DNA of 64,000 nucleotides, taken from positions 510,798,102-510,862,101 of the forward strand of contig CM062805.1 in assembly GCA_031772625.1 (NCBI GenBank), in the 5' to 3' direction. Position numbers and translations under genes: made by a program. The notes beneath the pieces were generated by a model. That model was not told where the DNA came from. It searched no databases and saw only the letters and a list, made by a program, of their open reading frames with translations. The first letter of the stretch is position 1, and each line of letters starts with the position of its first letter. Positions 1 through 11,429 of the stretch are shown piece by piece. The DNA is from Pinus tabuliformis (lineage: Eukaryota; Streptophyta; Pinopsida; Pinales; Pinaceae).

Positions 1-1144
1 AGACAATGCAAGTGTCATCAAAAAACCTTTTCCATTTCTTCGGGCAAAATTGAGCCAAGGCTAAGGCCTTGGTCTCAAAATCTTCCATAAACAAGTTAGG
101 GACAATAGGGGAAAGAGGTGAACCCATCGCAACCCCCTGGAAACTAAAAAAAGTCGAGGTGAGGCAGAGGCCAACCAATCTGGAAGTTTCTTGGTTAGTG
201 ATCCGACTAATGACATCAATGGCCTCTTGGATGGGGATTTTGGTGTATAAGGAGACAACGCTAAAACTAATAAGCAGATCCCTAGGGTCTAACTTCATAT
301 CACTCCATTCTTTAACAAAGGGTGCATTGTCCTTAACAAAGGAATCAGTGAAACCCATAAGGGGCTTAAGCTTAAGAGCTAAGAATTTGGCTAGAAGATA
401 AGTAGGTCCACCTATTGTGTTAGCAATAGGTCTTGGGGGGGGGGGGGGGCGGGCGGGGGCAGATTTATGGATCTTAGGAAGGCCATAAATTCTAGGAGGG
501 ATATGATTGCTTTCAAGGAGCATTTTGGAAAGAGGATTGAGAGATGGATCCGTCTTGATGGTTTCCACTATAGTCTTAGAGACATACTTCAAATGATTCT
601 TTTTAAGTTTTAAGTAACAACCACTATTAGAGAGGTGGTCAATCATTTTGTTGGTATAGCCAGATCTATCTAGAATGACGTCAACCCCACCTTTGTCTGC
701 CCTTAGAATGACAATGTTGGGGTTCTCCCTCAAGGCTTTAAGGGCGATAAATTCATCACGACTAAGGTTTCTTTTAGGAGGCTTAGCTTTCCTAAGAACG
801 ATAGCACAATCTTGTCTTATAGCCTCCCTAGTATAATCAGGAATATAAACAATACGAAACTTGATGTTACAAATAATATCATCGATGGGGATCTTCATAG
901 GGGAAAGGGAAAAATTAAGCCCTTTATTAAGGAGACTAAAAATAGAGGGATCAGAGTTAGAACTCGAGAGGTTAATAAAAATTTTATAACGAGGAGAGGA
1001 GAATACGCTATTGTTATTATTATTATTATTATTATTGATATTGATATTGTCATTTCTATTATTATTATTATTAGAGATATATTAATATTGTTGTTTATAT
1101 TATTATTATTATTAAAAAGAATATTATAATTATAATTAAATTTT
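1..1144 (-). CDS. Penelope-like element reverse transcriptase, downstream part, cut by the window edge
   Basis: Reading the minus strand from 1144 down to 1 gives a frame with no stop that I can find. It starts with an asparagine-rich linker encoded by (AAT)n. It then shows the PLE RT N-terminus (INLSS..., LLNKGLNFS, about 985-900), 'RADKGGVDVILDRSGY' (about 705-655), 'GLPKIHK' (about 480-460), the core 'GVAMGSPLSPIVPNLFMEDFE' region (about 145-80) and the catalytic pair in FFDDT (about 25-10). PLE RTs resemble telomerase RT and copy the element RNA at a nicked target. The reading phase matches that of the upstream part at 3598-3713 across the LINE insertion, so this was one ORF before the insertion. 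The C-terminal linker and endonuclease lie left of the window. The family call is strong; activity is unknown because the frame is split. Confidence 0.88.
435..459. repeat. Poly-G (poly-C on the coding strand) expansion inside the PLE RT gene
   Basis: A run of 15 G is followed by G-rich sequence interrupted by single C. On the minus strand it encodes a short proline run between 'KIHKSAPA' and 'RPIANT'. By hand count the frame stays open across it. Such a tract is prone to slippage and to assembly error. Confidence 0.85.
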
Positions 1145-1164
1145 TTAATATTATTATTATTATT
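1145..1164. repeat. Target-site duplication of the LINE-type insertion (3' side)
   Basis: The 20-bp word TTAATATTATTATTATTATT is the same as at 3598-3617. It is followed by the element's poly-A (T-rich on this strand). The word is part of an (ATT)n tract, so its exact length is uncertain. Confidence 0.65.
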
Positions 1165-1399
1165 TTTTTTTCCGAAGAAAAAATTTGTAACTTTTTATTA
1201 AAAAAATGAAAAGTTACAATTGCAGATGCATGATGCATTTCCATAAGCTGCCCAATGGGCTCGAGTGCCACGGCACCCTTCGCAACGTTACATAACTAAC
1301 GTGCAAAAAATGATGATAAAGGAAGAGAGAGAGATAGAGAAGGAAGAGGAGTGAAGGCAAAGAAAAAACTGAATTACATATGTGAGTGAGACTCACGCT

Positions 1400-3532
1400 T
1401 CAGGTTTTTCTTCCTTTTTTCTTTTCGACCTTGCGCCACTCTCCTTGAGTGGGCTCGATCGAGGCGATGACTAATTGTGTTTCTGCATTCTGCGAACCTA
1501 GTTCCTTGTCTGAGTCTGATGTGTCTGATTGGTGATGCCGCTTAATCCCTCCCATGTTCAGGTCATCATTTGTCTTCTCTGCCTGATTTGGGTGTAGCTG
1601 TGATGCCTTGGTGTCTGGTATGGTTTCCTTCTGAATTCCCGTTTCATGGGAACCCTCAGCTTTCTCTGTTGTAGTATCTTCCTCTTCAGCTTCTGATTCT
1701 TCATCTTCTGAGACTGGAGGGGAAAAGAACCATCCTTTCTTCTGCTTTCCTTTCTGCTTTCTTTTGCTGTTTACTTTTTTAGCTTCTGGGCATGTGCTTT
1801 GCAAGTGTCCTGTTTGTCTGCAGAGCCTGCACCTGAAAGCAGTATTTTCATAGTCTAGTGCTTGCAACCAATTTTGTTGTTTATAGATCAGCCTTATGTT
1901 GTCAGGCAGCCCTTTACTTAGATCCACTTCCACACAGATTCGTGCGAAAGTGAATATCCTTTCGTCGATCCTTTCCTTATCTGTTTTGATGTATTTCCCT
2001 ATGTTGTTCCCGATTCCTTCCAAAACTCGTTCACTCCAGAAGTGTAGAGGAAGGTTGTATAGACGAACCCAGACCGGCATTTTGGAGACTGTCATTTTGT
2101 TTGGATCGAAGTCTGTGAACCATGGGGTCATGAACAGGCCCGCCGTTCCCCAGAACCAAGGCCCAGCGTTGATGATTGTTTCTCTGGCTTCCCTGGATGC
2201 AAAAAAGACTATGAAGAAACCTTTGGAGCATAAGTGTATGTCGCATTCCATGGTCCAGTTGGAAAAGATCCAATGAAATAGATTCGTTGGTGTTGGCCAG
2301 AAGCTGTTGAATCGGCATATTAGGGCCTGCGATTCATATGACTTAACATAATCATCCAGCCCTGATGAATCAAAATTAAGGGCTGGAGTTTGCCCTAGCT
2401 GGTCTACTATGTAAGGCCTAGGTGTATATCCGCCTTGATCTGGAGAGGGCCCTGGGTCTCTGCTACCTTGAAGGATGTTTTTGTAGGAGGGACCTCCCTT
2501 AGGTTGTTGCTGAGAAGCTGATTTTTTCCCTTTGTCTCCTCCTGAGCTGCTAGGCTGGCCCTGAGGAAGAGCACCTCCTCTCAGTCTGAGGTTCACAAAA
2601 ATGGTTTCTCCAGAGTTAATCTCATAACTTGCCAAAGTTCTGTTATCCTGGAGAGATCTTCTGCCATTTACTAAATGTTGGATCTGACCCGGATATCCGG
2701 TCAGAGCCCAGATTTGCTGCTTCAGCTGCAGAACGCTACTTTCTGCATGTACCCATACTAGAGAGGATTGCTTATTTGGGGTTTTAATGAAAATCTGAAA
2801 ACATGCTTTGTTTACCTGATGGCTGCATTTTAGCTGAGATCCTGATCCTGAGCCAGTGTCGTTGCTGATTGCCTTGTGAACTGGCTGTAGACAGTCTTCC
2901 AGATCTGGGCTCTTGTTGGGATGTTCCTTCATTTGCATGTCGCGATCTGCGTTCCCTCTGTTGAATCGATGTGTAGATCCTCCGATCTGCAACCTGGGTT
3001 CTTGGGAGTCTTGAAAACTGCTCGTATCGTATAGATCCGGCCTGGATCTGCAGGGATGGGGCCATGCATTTGGGTGAAGAGGCAGATCTGCCTCATGCGA
3101 TCCCCTGTCTTTGCATGCAGTAGGCGCCTGAGGAGATATCCACCTGACGCACAACAGACTGGCCGATCCCTTGAAGAACAGGCCGATCTCTAACTGTTTC
3201 CAGCCCCCAGGGCGGGTTCTGAGCCCCAAAACAAATAGTATCTGCAGATCTCTGACCTCGGACAACTCTACTAGCTTCTCCGTCAGATCGGTTTTATTTT
3301 TCCCATCGGACAGTAGCTGATTTGGGCGGGGGGTGTCTGCTGCGTCGAGGAGATCCGATTCTGCCCAGGCATTGGGCCGCTTGAGCAGGGCGTCATAGCA
3401 TACCAGCACCGCGTTCTGAAAAGCGATCCTGTAAGGAGCGAGGGCTGCATCCTTCCCTCCCGCGTCGCCTCCGATGACCGCAGTGACGATGGTTCCCTCC
3501 CCTGCGCAGAAAAAAATCTCAGCTGTGGCCAT
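1400..3532 (-). CDS. LINE-type ORF1 protein with ubiquitin-like domain, DUF4283 and CCHC zinc knuckle
   Basis: This 710-aa ORF is uninterrupted. Residues about 1-240 are unrecognised and partly low-complexity. Residues 245-320 form a ubiquitin-like domain of exactly 76 residues, starting FQIFIKT and ending LRLRGG. Residues 321-385 are a Gly/Ser/Gln-rich linker. Residues about 401-550 match DUF4283, the RNA-binding-like domain of plant LINE ORF1 proteins (ALICRFNSFWP, GPWFWG, MPVWVRLYNLPLHFW). C568, C571, H576 and C581 form a CX2CX4HX4C knuckle. The tail is acidic, then Lys-rich. The family role is to bind element RNA as a ribonucleoprotein. The ATG lies about 65 bp inside the element's 5' end. 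A ubiquitin-like module is not a standard part of plant L1 ORF1 as I know it. The whole frame is open, unlike the gypsy genes around it. Confidence 0.82.
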   Translation of the reverse strand: MATAEIFFCAGEGTIVTAVIGGDAGGKDAALAPYRIAFQNAVLVCYDALLKRPNAWAESDLLDAADTPRPNQLLSDGKNKTDLTEKLVELSEVRDLQILFVLGLRTRPGGWKQLEIGLFFKGSASLLCVRWISPQAPTACKDRGSHEADLPLHPNAWPHPCRSRPDLYDTSSFQDSQEPRLQIGGSTHRFNRGNADRDMQMKEHPNKSPDLEDCLQPVHKAISNDTGSGSGSQLKCSHQVNKACFQIFIKTPNKQSSLVWVHAESSVLQLKQQIWALTGYPGQIQHLVNGRRSLQDNRTLASYEINSGETIFVNLRLRGGALPQGQPSSSGGDKGKKSASQQQPKGGPSYKNILQGSRDPGPSPDQGGYTPRPYIVDQLGQTPALNFDSSGLDDYVKSYESQALICRFNSFWPTPTNLFHWIFSNWTMECDIHLCSKGFFIVFFASREARETIINAGPWFWGTAGLFMTPWFTDFDPNKMTVSKMPVWVRLYNLPLHFWSERVLEGIGNNIGKYIKTDKERIDERIFTFARICVEVDLSKGLPDNIRLIYKQQNWLQALDYENTAFRCRLCRQTGHLQSTCPEAKKVNSKRKQKGKQKKGWFFSPPVSEDEESEAEEEDTTTEKAEGSHETGIQKETIPDTKASQLHPNQAEKTNDDLNMGGIKRHHQSDTSDSDKELGSQNAETQLVIASIEPTQGEWRKVEKKKGRKT
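2573..2800 (-). other. Ubiquitin-like domain coding segment within the ORF1
   Basis: The segment encodes residues 245-320 of the ORF1 protein. Against ubiquitin it keeps the overall 76-residue length without an evident gap, the first strand (QIF-KT), a hydrophobic pattern through the helix, 'RTLASYEI' at the place of ubiquitin's RTL-DYNI, and the C-terminal LRLRGG. The middle is divergent (for example WALTGYPGQIQHLVNG), so it is not a recent copy of a polyubiquitin gene. Gly-Gly is followed by ALPQ, so it is internal rather than C-terminal. Confidence 0.85.
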
Positions 3533-3597
3533 CTCTCCTTCGGCTCCTTCCTAGTGATTTCTCCACGCAACCTCCGACTTGCTTCAACGAAGCAACC

Positions 3598-3617
3598 TTA
3601 ATATTATTATTATTATT
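3598..3617. repeat. Target-site duplication of the LINE-type insertion (5' side)
   Basis: This is the same 20-bp word as at 1145-1164. It lies directly before the element's 5' end and inside the PLE asparagine-rich coding tract. Confidence 0.65.
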
Positions 3618-3713
3618 ATTAAGCTTGATATTATTATTATTTAAGTTATAACTAATAATATTATTTTGTATCAAATTCAAATCCAGATTAAACAAATTTT
3701 CCGATGGATTCAT
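3598..3713 (-). CDS. Penelope-like element RT ORF, start segment upstream of the LINE insertion
   Basis: The ATG at 3713 opens a frame MNPSENLFNLDLNL... that runs into an asparagine-rich stretch and meets the LINE-type insertion at 3597. Skipping that insertion and one TSD copy, the same phase continues at 1144 as asparagine-rich linker and then RT. The ATG lies about 50 nt below a hammerhead-like motif. The same spacing is seen at the PLE 5' fragment near 6396, which supports this start. It is an N-terminal piece of one ORF, not a separate gene. Confidence 0.65.
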
Positions 3714-3761
3714 GTTATTAAGCAAAGTCTTTCGGTAGAAATCACAAAAGAGAAATTTTTG

Positions 3762-3804
3762 GCCAAGGCATTTCGAACCAACACGTGTGTTTCATCATCA
3801 GGAT
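3762..3804 (-). ncRNA. Hammerhead-ribozyme-like motif of a PLE leader, cleavage triplet altered
   Basis: The minus strand reads CTGATGA (3801-3795), an imperfect stem-loop around CACGTG, then CGAAATGCC (about 3775-3767). This is the PLE hammerhead order CUGANGA, stem II, GAAA. It is clearly homologous to the better copy at 6305-6352. The usual GUC before the cleavage point reads GCC here, so self-cleavage is doubtful. It lies about 50 nt upstream of the RT ORF start, in a leader that continues with a recognisable GTGATT...CGAAAGAC block shared with the other PLE leaders. Confidence 0.6.
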
Positions 3805-3844
3805 TCATGTTAATTAAATTCTTAATTGAATGGGGATGGGTCAA

Positions 3845-4461
3845 CTAAGAATTGGATAGGTTATAAGTCAAAACAGGACCAGAGGGTAGAGCTGAAATGG
3901 TAGCCGAAGAACGCAATGACGGTGTTAACTTCGGGAGAGAAAAGGAGAGGGAGTTGATGGAGCTGGAAGGGGTTAGGACGATAGCGTTGGGAGACGAGAG
4001 AAGTGAGAGCCCAGGTGCAGTGGTAAAGGTTGCAGAGGGGGGGACTGTAGACAACTTCGTGGAGGCCGAAGACTGAGGGATGTTGTTAAGTTGAGAAGTC
4101 TTAGAAAACGTCAACTCATGAGGATATTGTGCAGGATCTATTGGGGCAGTACGATTGCATCGGGAGAAGCAAGAAGAGAGGACCCAGGTGCGGTGGTAAA
4201 GGTCGCAGAGGGGGAGACTACAAACAGTTGTGTGGAGGCCGAAGATTGAGGGACGCAATTAAGCTGAGAAGTCAAGACCGCAGGGTGAAGATGCGAGGAA
4301 GGAGGAAGATCATAGTCTGGAAGGGAAGGGTTAAGCGAAGGGTGATATTCATGATCAGAGTTAGAGGAGGAAATGCAGCCGCGAAATCGAAAAAGAGATG
4401 AGGAGGTGCCACCAGTAGGGAGATTCGAAGGGCTAGATAAATCTGAAGGATTTGAATTCAA
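3845..4461 (-). pseudogene. Ser/Pro/Thr-rich region following the PLE N-terminal domain, internally duplicated
   Basis: Two frames (4138-4461 and 3845-4258) encode low-complexity Ser/Pro/Thr-rich sequence. A segment is present twice in tandem, around 4140-4262 and 3970-4095, with shared words such as 'PQSSAST' and 'PSATFTTAPG'. The two copies lie in different frames, so the region is broken by frameshift. It follows the N-terminal domain at 4513-5040 and precedes the second leader. I assign it to the PLE by position only. Confidence 0.45.
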
Positions 4462-4512
4462 ACCAGAAACGGAATTAGACAGCGTTGAATCATGAGGAGA
4501 TTACAAATGGTT

Positions 4513-5040
4513 TCAGCTAACCCATTCATTAAGGGCAAAAATTTGTTGAGCTTTGATACTGCAGGTTGCTAGAGTAGAGGAAGTCTTATCACTAGATGGG
4601 TTGGAGACGGTTGTCATCATTCTATCGAACTTGGTCAAATGCTTCTTCTTGGAGATCTCTTCCTTACACTGGGCCTTTGTTGCCGATCCACCTTCAATGA
4701 CTCCCCAAAGAAAGCTGGAGATATTATTCACAAGATCCAGATGGATAAGGAGAATCTTACGCAAAAGAAAATCTAGTTCCCTCCTTAAGCTACAAATCTC
4801 CGATCTAATTAGAGAGAGACTAGTTTTATGAAAAATGGAGTGGTTTTTGGAATGGTTCAACAGATGAGCAATACATGCAAACACTGGAACTAATGATGCA
4901 TCCCTACATCTTTTGAGAAACGTAAGATCAGATTTCTTCTTAGCCACTTGTAGTCGAGCTCGTTCAAATTGACGAGCCTTGTCAGCCATTTCCCTTCCAT
5001 GTAGGGTAATAATGTTAGATCTGAGACTTTTGTGATCCAT
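4513..5040 (-). pseudogene. Penelope-like element N-terminal domain ORF
   Basis: A 175-aa frame starts at the ATG at 5040 (MDHKSLRSN). It is basic and helical, with the pattern 'KKKSDLTFLKRCRDASLVPVF' followed by leucine/arginine-rich segments (IRSEICSLRRELDFLL). This is like the helical N-terminal region of animal PLE proteins that precedes the RT. Its 5' leader (5041-5144) is homologous to the PLE leader at 6254-6395, and that copy's start codon is in register (ATG-AATCACAAAAGTG against ATG-GATCACAAAAGTC). It ends at a stop without reaching an RT. It is either a truncated tandem copy or a first cistron upstream of the RT ORF. Confidence 0.6.
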
Positions 5041-5144
5041 AATGTAGATAAATGTCTTTCGGATTAATCACATTTTCATCCTCAGTAAAAGGTAGAGAAA
5101 ATCATACAATCTTCATGAATAAATAATAGGGATGCATCATTGTC
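5041..5144 (-). other. PLE 5' leader with the ribozyme core deleted
   Basis: The leader starts at GACAATGATGCATCCC (5144 downward) and matches the inverted copy at 6254-6395 almost throughout. Here the sequence jumps from CTGAGGATGAA (about 5085) straight to ATGTGATTAATCCGAAAG, so stem II, GAAA and the cleavage site are missing. It leads into the ATG at 5040. Confidence 0.7.
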
Positions 5145-5149
5145 TAGGA

Positions 5150-5225
5150 TTAAAACTAGCCGTTGAAAACTAGTCGTTGGGGACTAGCTGTTGAGAACTA
5201 GCCATTGGAGATTAGGTAGCTAGAG
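5150..5225 (-). repeat. Four degenerate tandem copies of a CAACGGCTAGTT-like unit
   Basis: On the plus strand ACTAGCCGTTGA, ACTAGTCGTTGG, ACTAGCTGTTGA and ACTAGCCATTGG follow each other at about 15-bp spacing. The minus-strand reading (CAACGGCTAG) resembles the mitosis-specific MSA element core AACGG. It lies immediately upstream of the minus-strand PLE leader. Confidence 0.6.
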
Positions 5226-5538
5226 ATCCTAAAAAGGGGGAATATTTAATATTTATTAGTTGTGAATTCTATTTAATTTTTATTTAATAAAATATAATAA
5301 ATATTGTAATAAAAATGTTTTACCAAGACTAATACTCTAGCTATAAAATACAGTTATAAATATATAATTATAAAATTGGTTAACCAATATTTATAAAATA
5401 GTTGTTAGGAAATAATATAAAATCATAATAAATTATAAGAGACAAAGTTATATAGCTAAATTAAAAAGTAATAATAATAATAATAATAATAATAGGGATT
5501 AGAATAATATTAGATACTAATAAAAATTATAAAGAGAG

Positions 5539-5575
<37 letters not shown>

Positions 5576-5618
5576 CAAAACAAAAGGAGTATAATATAAT
5601 CAAGATAAATATAAAGAA
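5226..5618. other. AT-rich stretch with microsatellites, probably PLE 3' UTR
   Basis: No gene is visible. It holds (AAT)n near 5471-5493 and (TA)n near 5540-5572. It lies downstream of the endonuclease end at 5619-6256 on the minus strand, so it may be that copy's 3' UTR. Confidence 0.5.
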
Positions 5619-6256
5619 TTAAGAAGTAAGAGAATTAATAAAGATGACTGATCGAGAGATGAAAAGAGGGGAGAGGAAGGAATAGTCAAAAAGGGGGAGG
5701 AAAGGAAAGGAGATTAGAGAGTCGTAAGGAGAGGGCCGGAATCCAGTTCCTTCTAAGCTTCCAACCATCATCTCTATTGATATTTCTGGCATGCCTCTCA
5801 ATTTCGATGGCCTCCCTAAGTTTCCTTTGGAAGAAATGATCAACTCTAGCAATGACTTTGGAATCTTCAATCTAGACATGGCACTTGGATTTCACCGCAT
5901 GATCGGCTAAGGCTGATGAGCATGGGCGATTGTGCCTTATGTCTACAGCGTGCTCATGGATCCTCTAGCTAATTGAAGGACCCATTTCTCCAATATATGG
6001 AATACCACAGGAACATGGAACCATATAAACACCTTTCATGCCCTTTGGGTCTATAGGGTCTTTAACTGAACCAAGAGAATTTCTAATGTTTCTAAGAGGC
6101 TTGAATGAAGATGAAACATTATTCCTCTGAGGGATATGGGAAATCCTATCAGTGGTCCCTTGAATGAAAGGGAGGTGAACCTTTGGGATAGAATCAGAAT
6201 GAGAAGTTTTAACTTTAGGTCCTTTACAAGATTTTTGAAAGGCCTGAGGCCCTGAC
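5619..6256 (-). pseudogene. Penelope-like element C-terminus with GIY-YIG endonuclease domain
   Basis: The minus strand encodes 'GVYMVPCSCGIPYIGE' (about 6030-5980), the GVY...YIG signature of the PLE endonuclease. It continues as a frame with 'HAVDIRHNR', 'SALADHA' and, near 5840-5760, 'REAIEIERHARNINRDDGW', which is the typical PLE C-terminal block. GIY-YIG endonucleases nick the target DNA that primes PLE reverse transcription. Two in-frame TAG codons (after PSIS and after KCHV) break it. The copy is truncated at its 5' side at 6256, where an inverted 5' leader begins. The RT part is absent. Confidence 0.85.
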
Positions 6257-6435
6257 AATGATGCATCCCTACTATTTATTCATGAACATTGTATGATTTT
6301 CTCCACTTTGTCCTGAGGATGAACCACATTAGTTGGTTCGAAATGTCGACCCAATCTTGAAAGTGTGATTAATTCGAAAGACATCTATCTACATTATGAA
6401 TCACAAAAGTGTCAGATCTAATAATATCATATTAC
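6254..6435 (+). mobile_element. Inverted 5' fragment of a Penelope-like element
   Basis: Plus-strand sequence from GACAATGATGCATCCC through the hammerhead to the ATG at 6396 and about a dozen codons is homologous to the minus-strand leader and start at 5144-5005. It abuts, head to head, the 5'-truncated endonuclease copy. A short inverted 5' piece attached to a 5'-truncated body is a recurrent PLE insertion product. The right limit is approximate. Confidence 0.72.
6305..6352 (+). ncRNA. Hammerhead ribozyme of the PLE leader
   Basis: CTGAGGA (6313-6319) fits CUGANGA. GAACCA (6321-6326) pairs with TGGTTC (6334-6339) as stem II. GAAA (6340-6343) is followed by TGTC (6344-6347) and GAC. GTC just before the core (6310-6312) can pair with GAC after the cleavage triplet (6348-6350). 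The GAAAYGUCG ending is typical of the minimal hammerheads of animal PLEs. All core positions look present. Stem III is minimal, as in those elements, which are thought to act best as dimers. Confidence 0.78.
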
Positions 6436-7561
6436 TTATATTTCATAAAACATTAAATATATTAATATATTAATATATTTAATTTTAATATTTGAAAACT
6501 ATTATATATTTTCAAAGTTTATTTTTAATTAAATTTAGATTATATTAAATAATGAAAGAGTTATTAGTGTTGTGATTTACTTTGGCCTAGACCTTAAAAT
6601 TGAATGATAATAATAGTAATAACACCAACAACTCGAGAAATTATTGAATTTTAGGAGTTGTTATAAACTTTTAGTTCAAATTTAAACTTTTTGAAATTTG
6701 TGAAAAACATTTTTTTTCTTAACTTTTAGGTTAGAGACATCATACACTTTAACATGAGGGTGGCATTAGTGCTCAACATGGAGTTGCCACATGTCTTTTA
6801 AAAAAAATTCTAAATAAAAATAATAATATTGTCTATAATAAAAAAACAAAAATAATTATAGATATTTGCTTAATTTAAATAAAAGTATTATCGCACATTA
6901 ATAATTCCATTCTCATTTTGTTCATTTGGTGTGGTGTTTGTCTTGAGAGGGGGACATTCTACAACTAATTATGAATATTGTCAATGAGGAGTGGACATGT
7001 GTTCCTTAAAAAAACAGACTCTAAATAAAAACAACGTCATGTGTAATAAAAACATAAATGATTATAAATATCTGGTTAGTTTCAATGAAAATAATTATAG
7101 ATTATCAATAATCTCATTTTGATCATTTAGTTAATTGTTACTATCAATTAGGTACGAAAGAGATGTGGGAAACATAGTCCATTTTTATTGTTCCATTTTT
7201 AAATAAAATATTTTGATGTTTATGTTAAATAATATAATTTTATATCATGGGGTGTAATGTTAAGGCACTTTGTAATGTGACAGTGATTTGTTCAAAACTC
7301 GGTGGAAAAAAATTTAACAATTTTAAGGGTTGGTGTGGCCTAGGCTAGGTCTGATCCCTGATATCCAACCATTTTAAGAGTTAGTGTGACCTTCACTGAG
7401 TAAAAAAGAAAAAAAAATATTTCTCTTATATATATTAGTATAAACTATATAATATACACATATATAATATAATATAGTTACTTCTTAATGATAATTCATC
7501 TATCTTTAATATAGACTATCATTAATAATAAAATATTAAGACAAAACATATATATAAAGCA
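6436..7561. other. AT-rich spacer without genes
   Basis: I see no coding sequence. It contains a diverged tandem duplication of about 150-200 bp (around 6776-6935 and 6988-7135; shared words include 'tctaaataaaaa' and 'ttcattctcattttg'-like sequence). This is the left flank of the LTR nest. Confidence 0.55.
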
Positions 7562-11412
<3,851 letters not shown>

Positions 11413-11425
11413 CATTTCCCCTGTC
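11413..11425 (-). other. Element A polypurine tract
   Basis: On the minus strand GACAGGGGAAATG directly precedes the 3' LTR start TGTGACAC. This is the expected plus-strand primer of an LTR element. Confidence 0.65.
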
Positions 11426-11429
11426 TAAA

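Larger units (their letters stand above)
1165..3597 (-). mobile_element. LINE-type (L1-like) retroelement carrying only ORF1
   Basis: This is a 2.43-kb minus-strand insertion in a PLE gene. It begins near 3597 (GGTTGCTTCGTTGAAGC...), carries one long ORF (1400-3532), has a 3' UTR of about 235 bp and ends in an A-rich tail next to 1165. Both sides carry the same 20-bp word, as expected from target-primed reverse transcription. No ORF2 (endonuclease/RT) is present between the ORF stop and the tail. It therefore looks like a complete but non-autonomous ORF1-only element, or a retrocopy of an ORF1 transcript. It would need RT in trans. Confidence 0.72.

Noticed and set aside
435..459. Frameshifting poly-C tract as proof that the PLE RT is dead
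   Set aside because: By hand count the tract keeps the frame; it only inserts a few prolines.
812..1129. Plus-strand 105-aa ORF rich in Ile
   Set aside because: It is the antisense shadow of the PLE frame and its (ATT)n linker.
1896..2276. Plus-strand 126-aa ORF
   Set aside because: It is antisense to the DUF4283 part of the intact ORF1 and has no recognisable feature of its own.
3762..3850. Reading the 3850-3714 minus stretch as a coding extension (NPDDETHVLV...) of the RT ORF
   Set aside because: The stretch is homologous to the non-coding leader with hammerhead at 6305-6395, and a stop follows just before the ATG at 3713.
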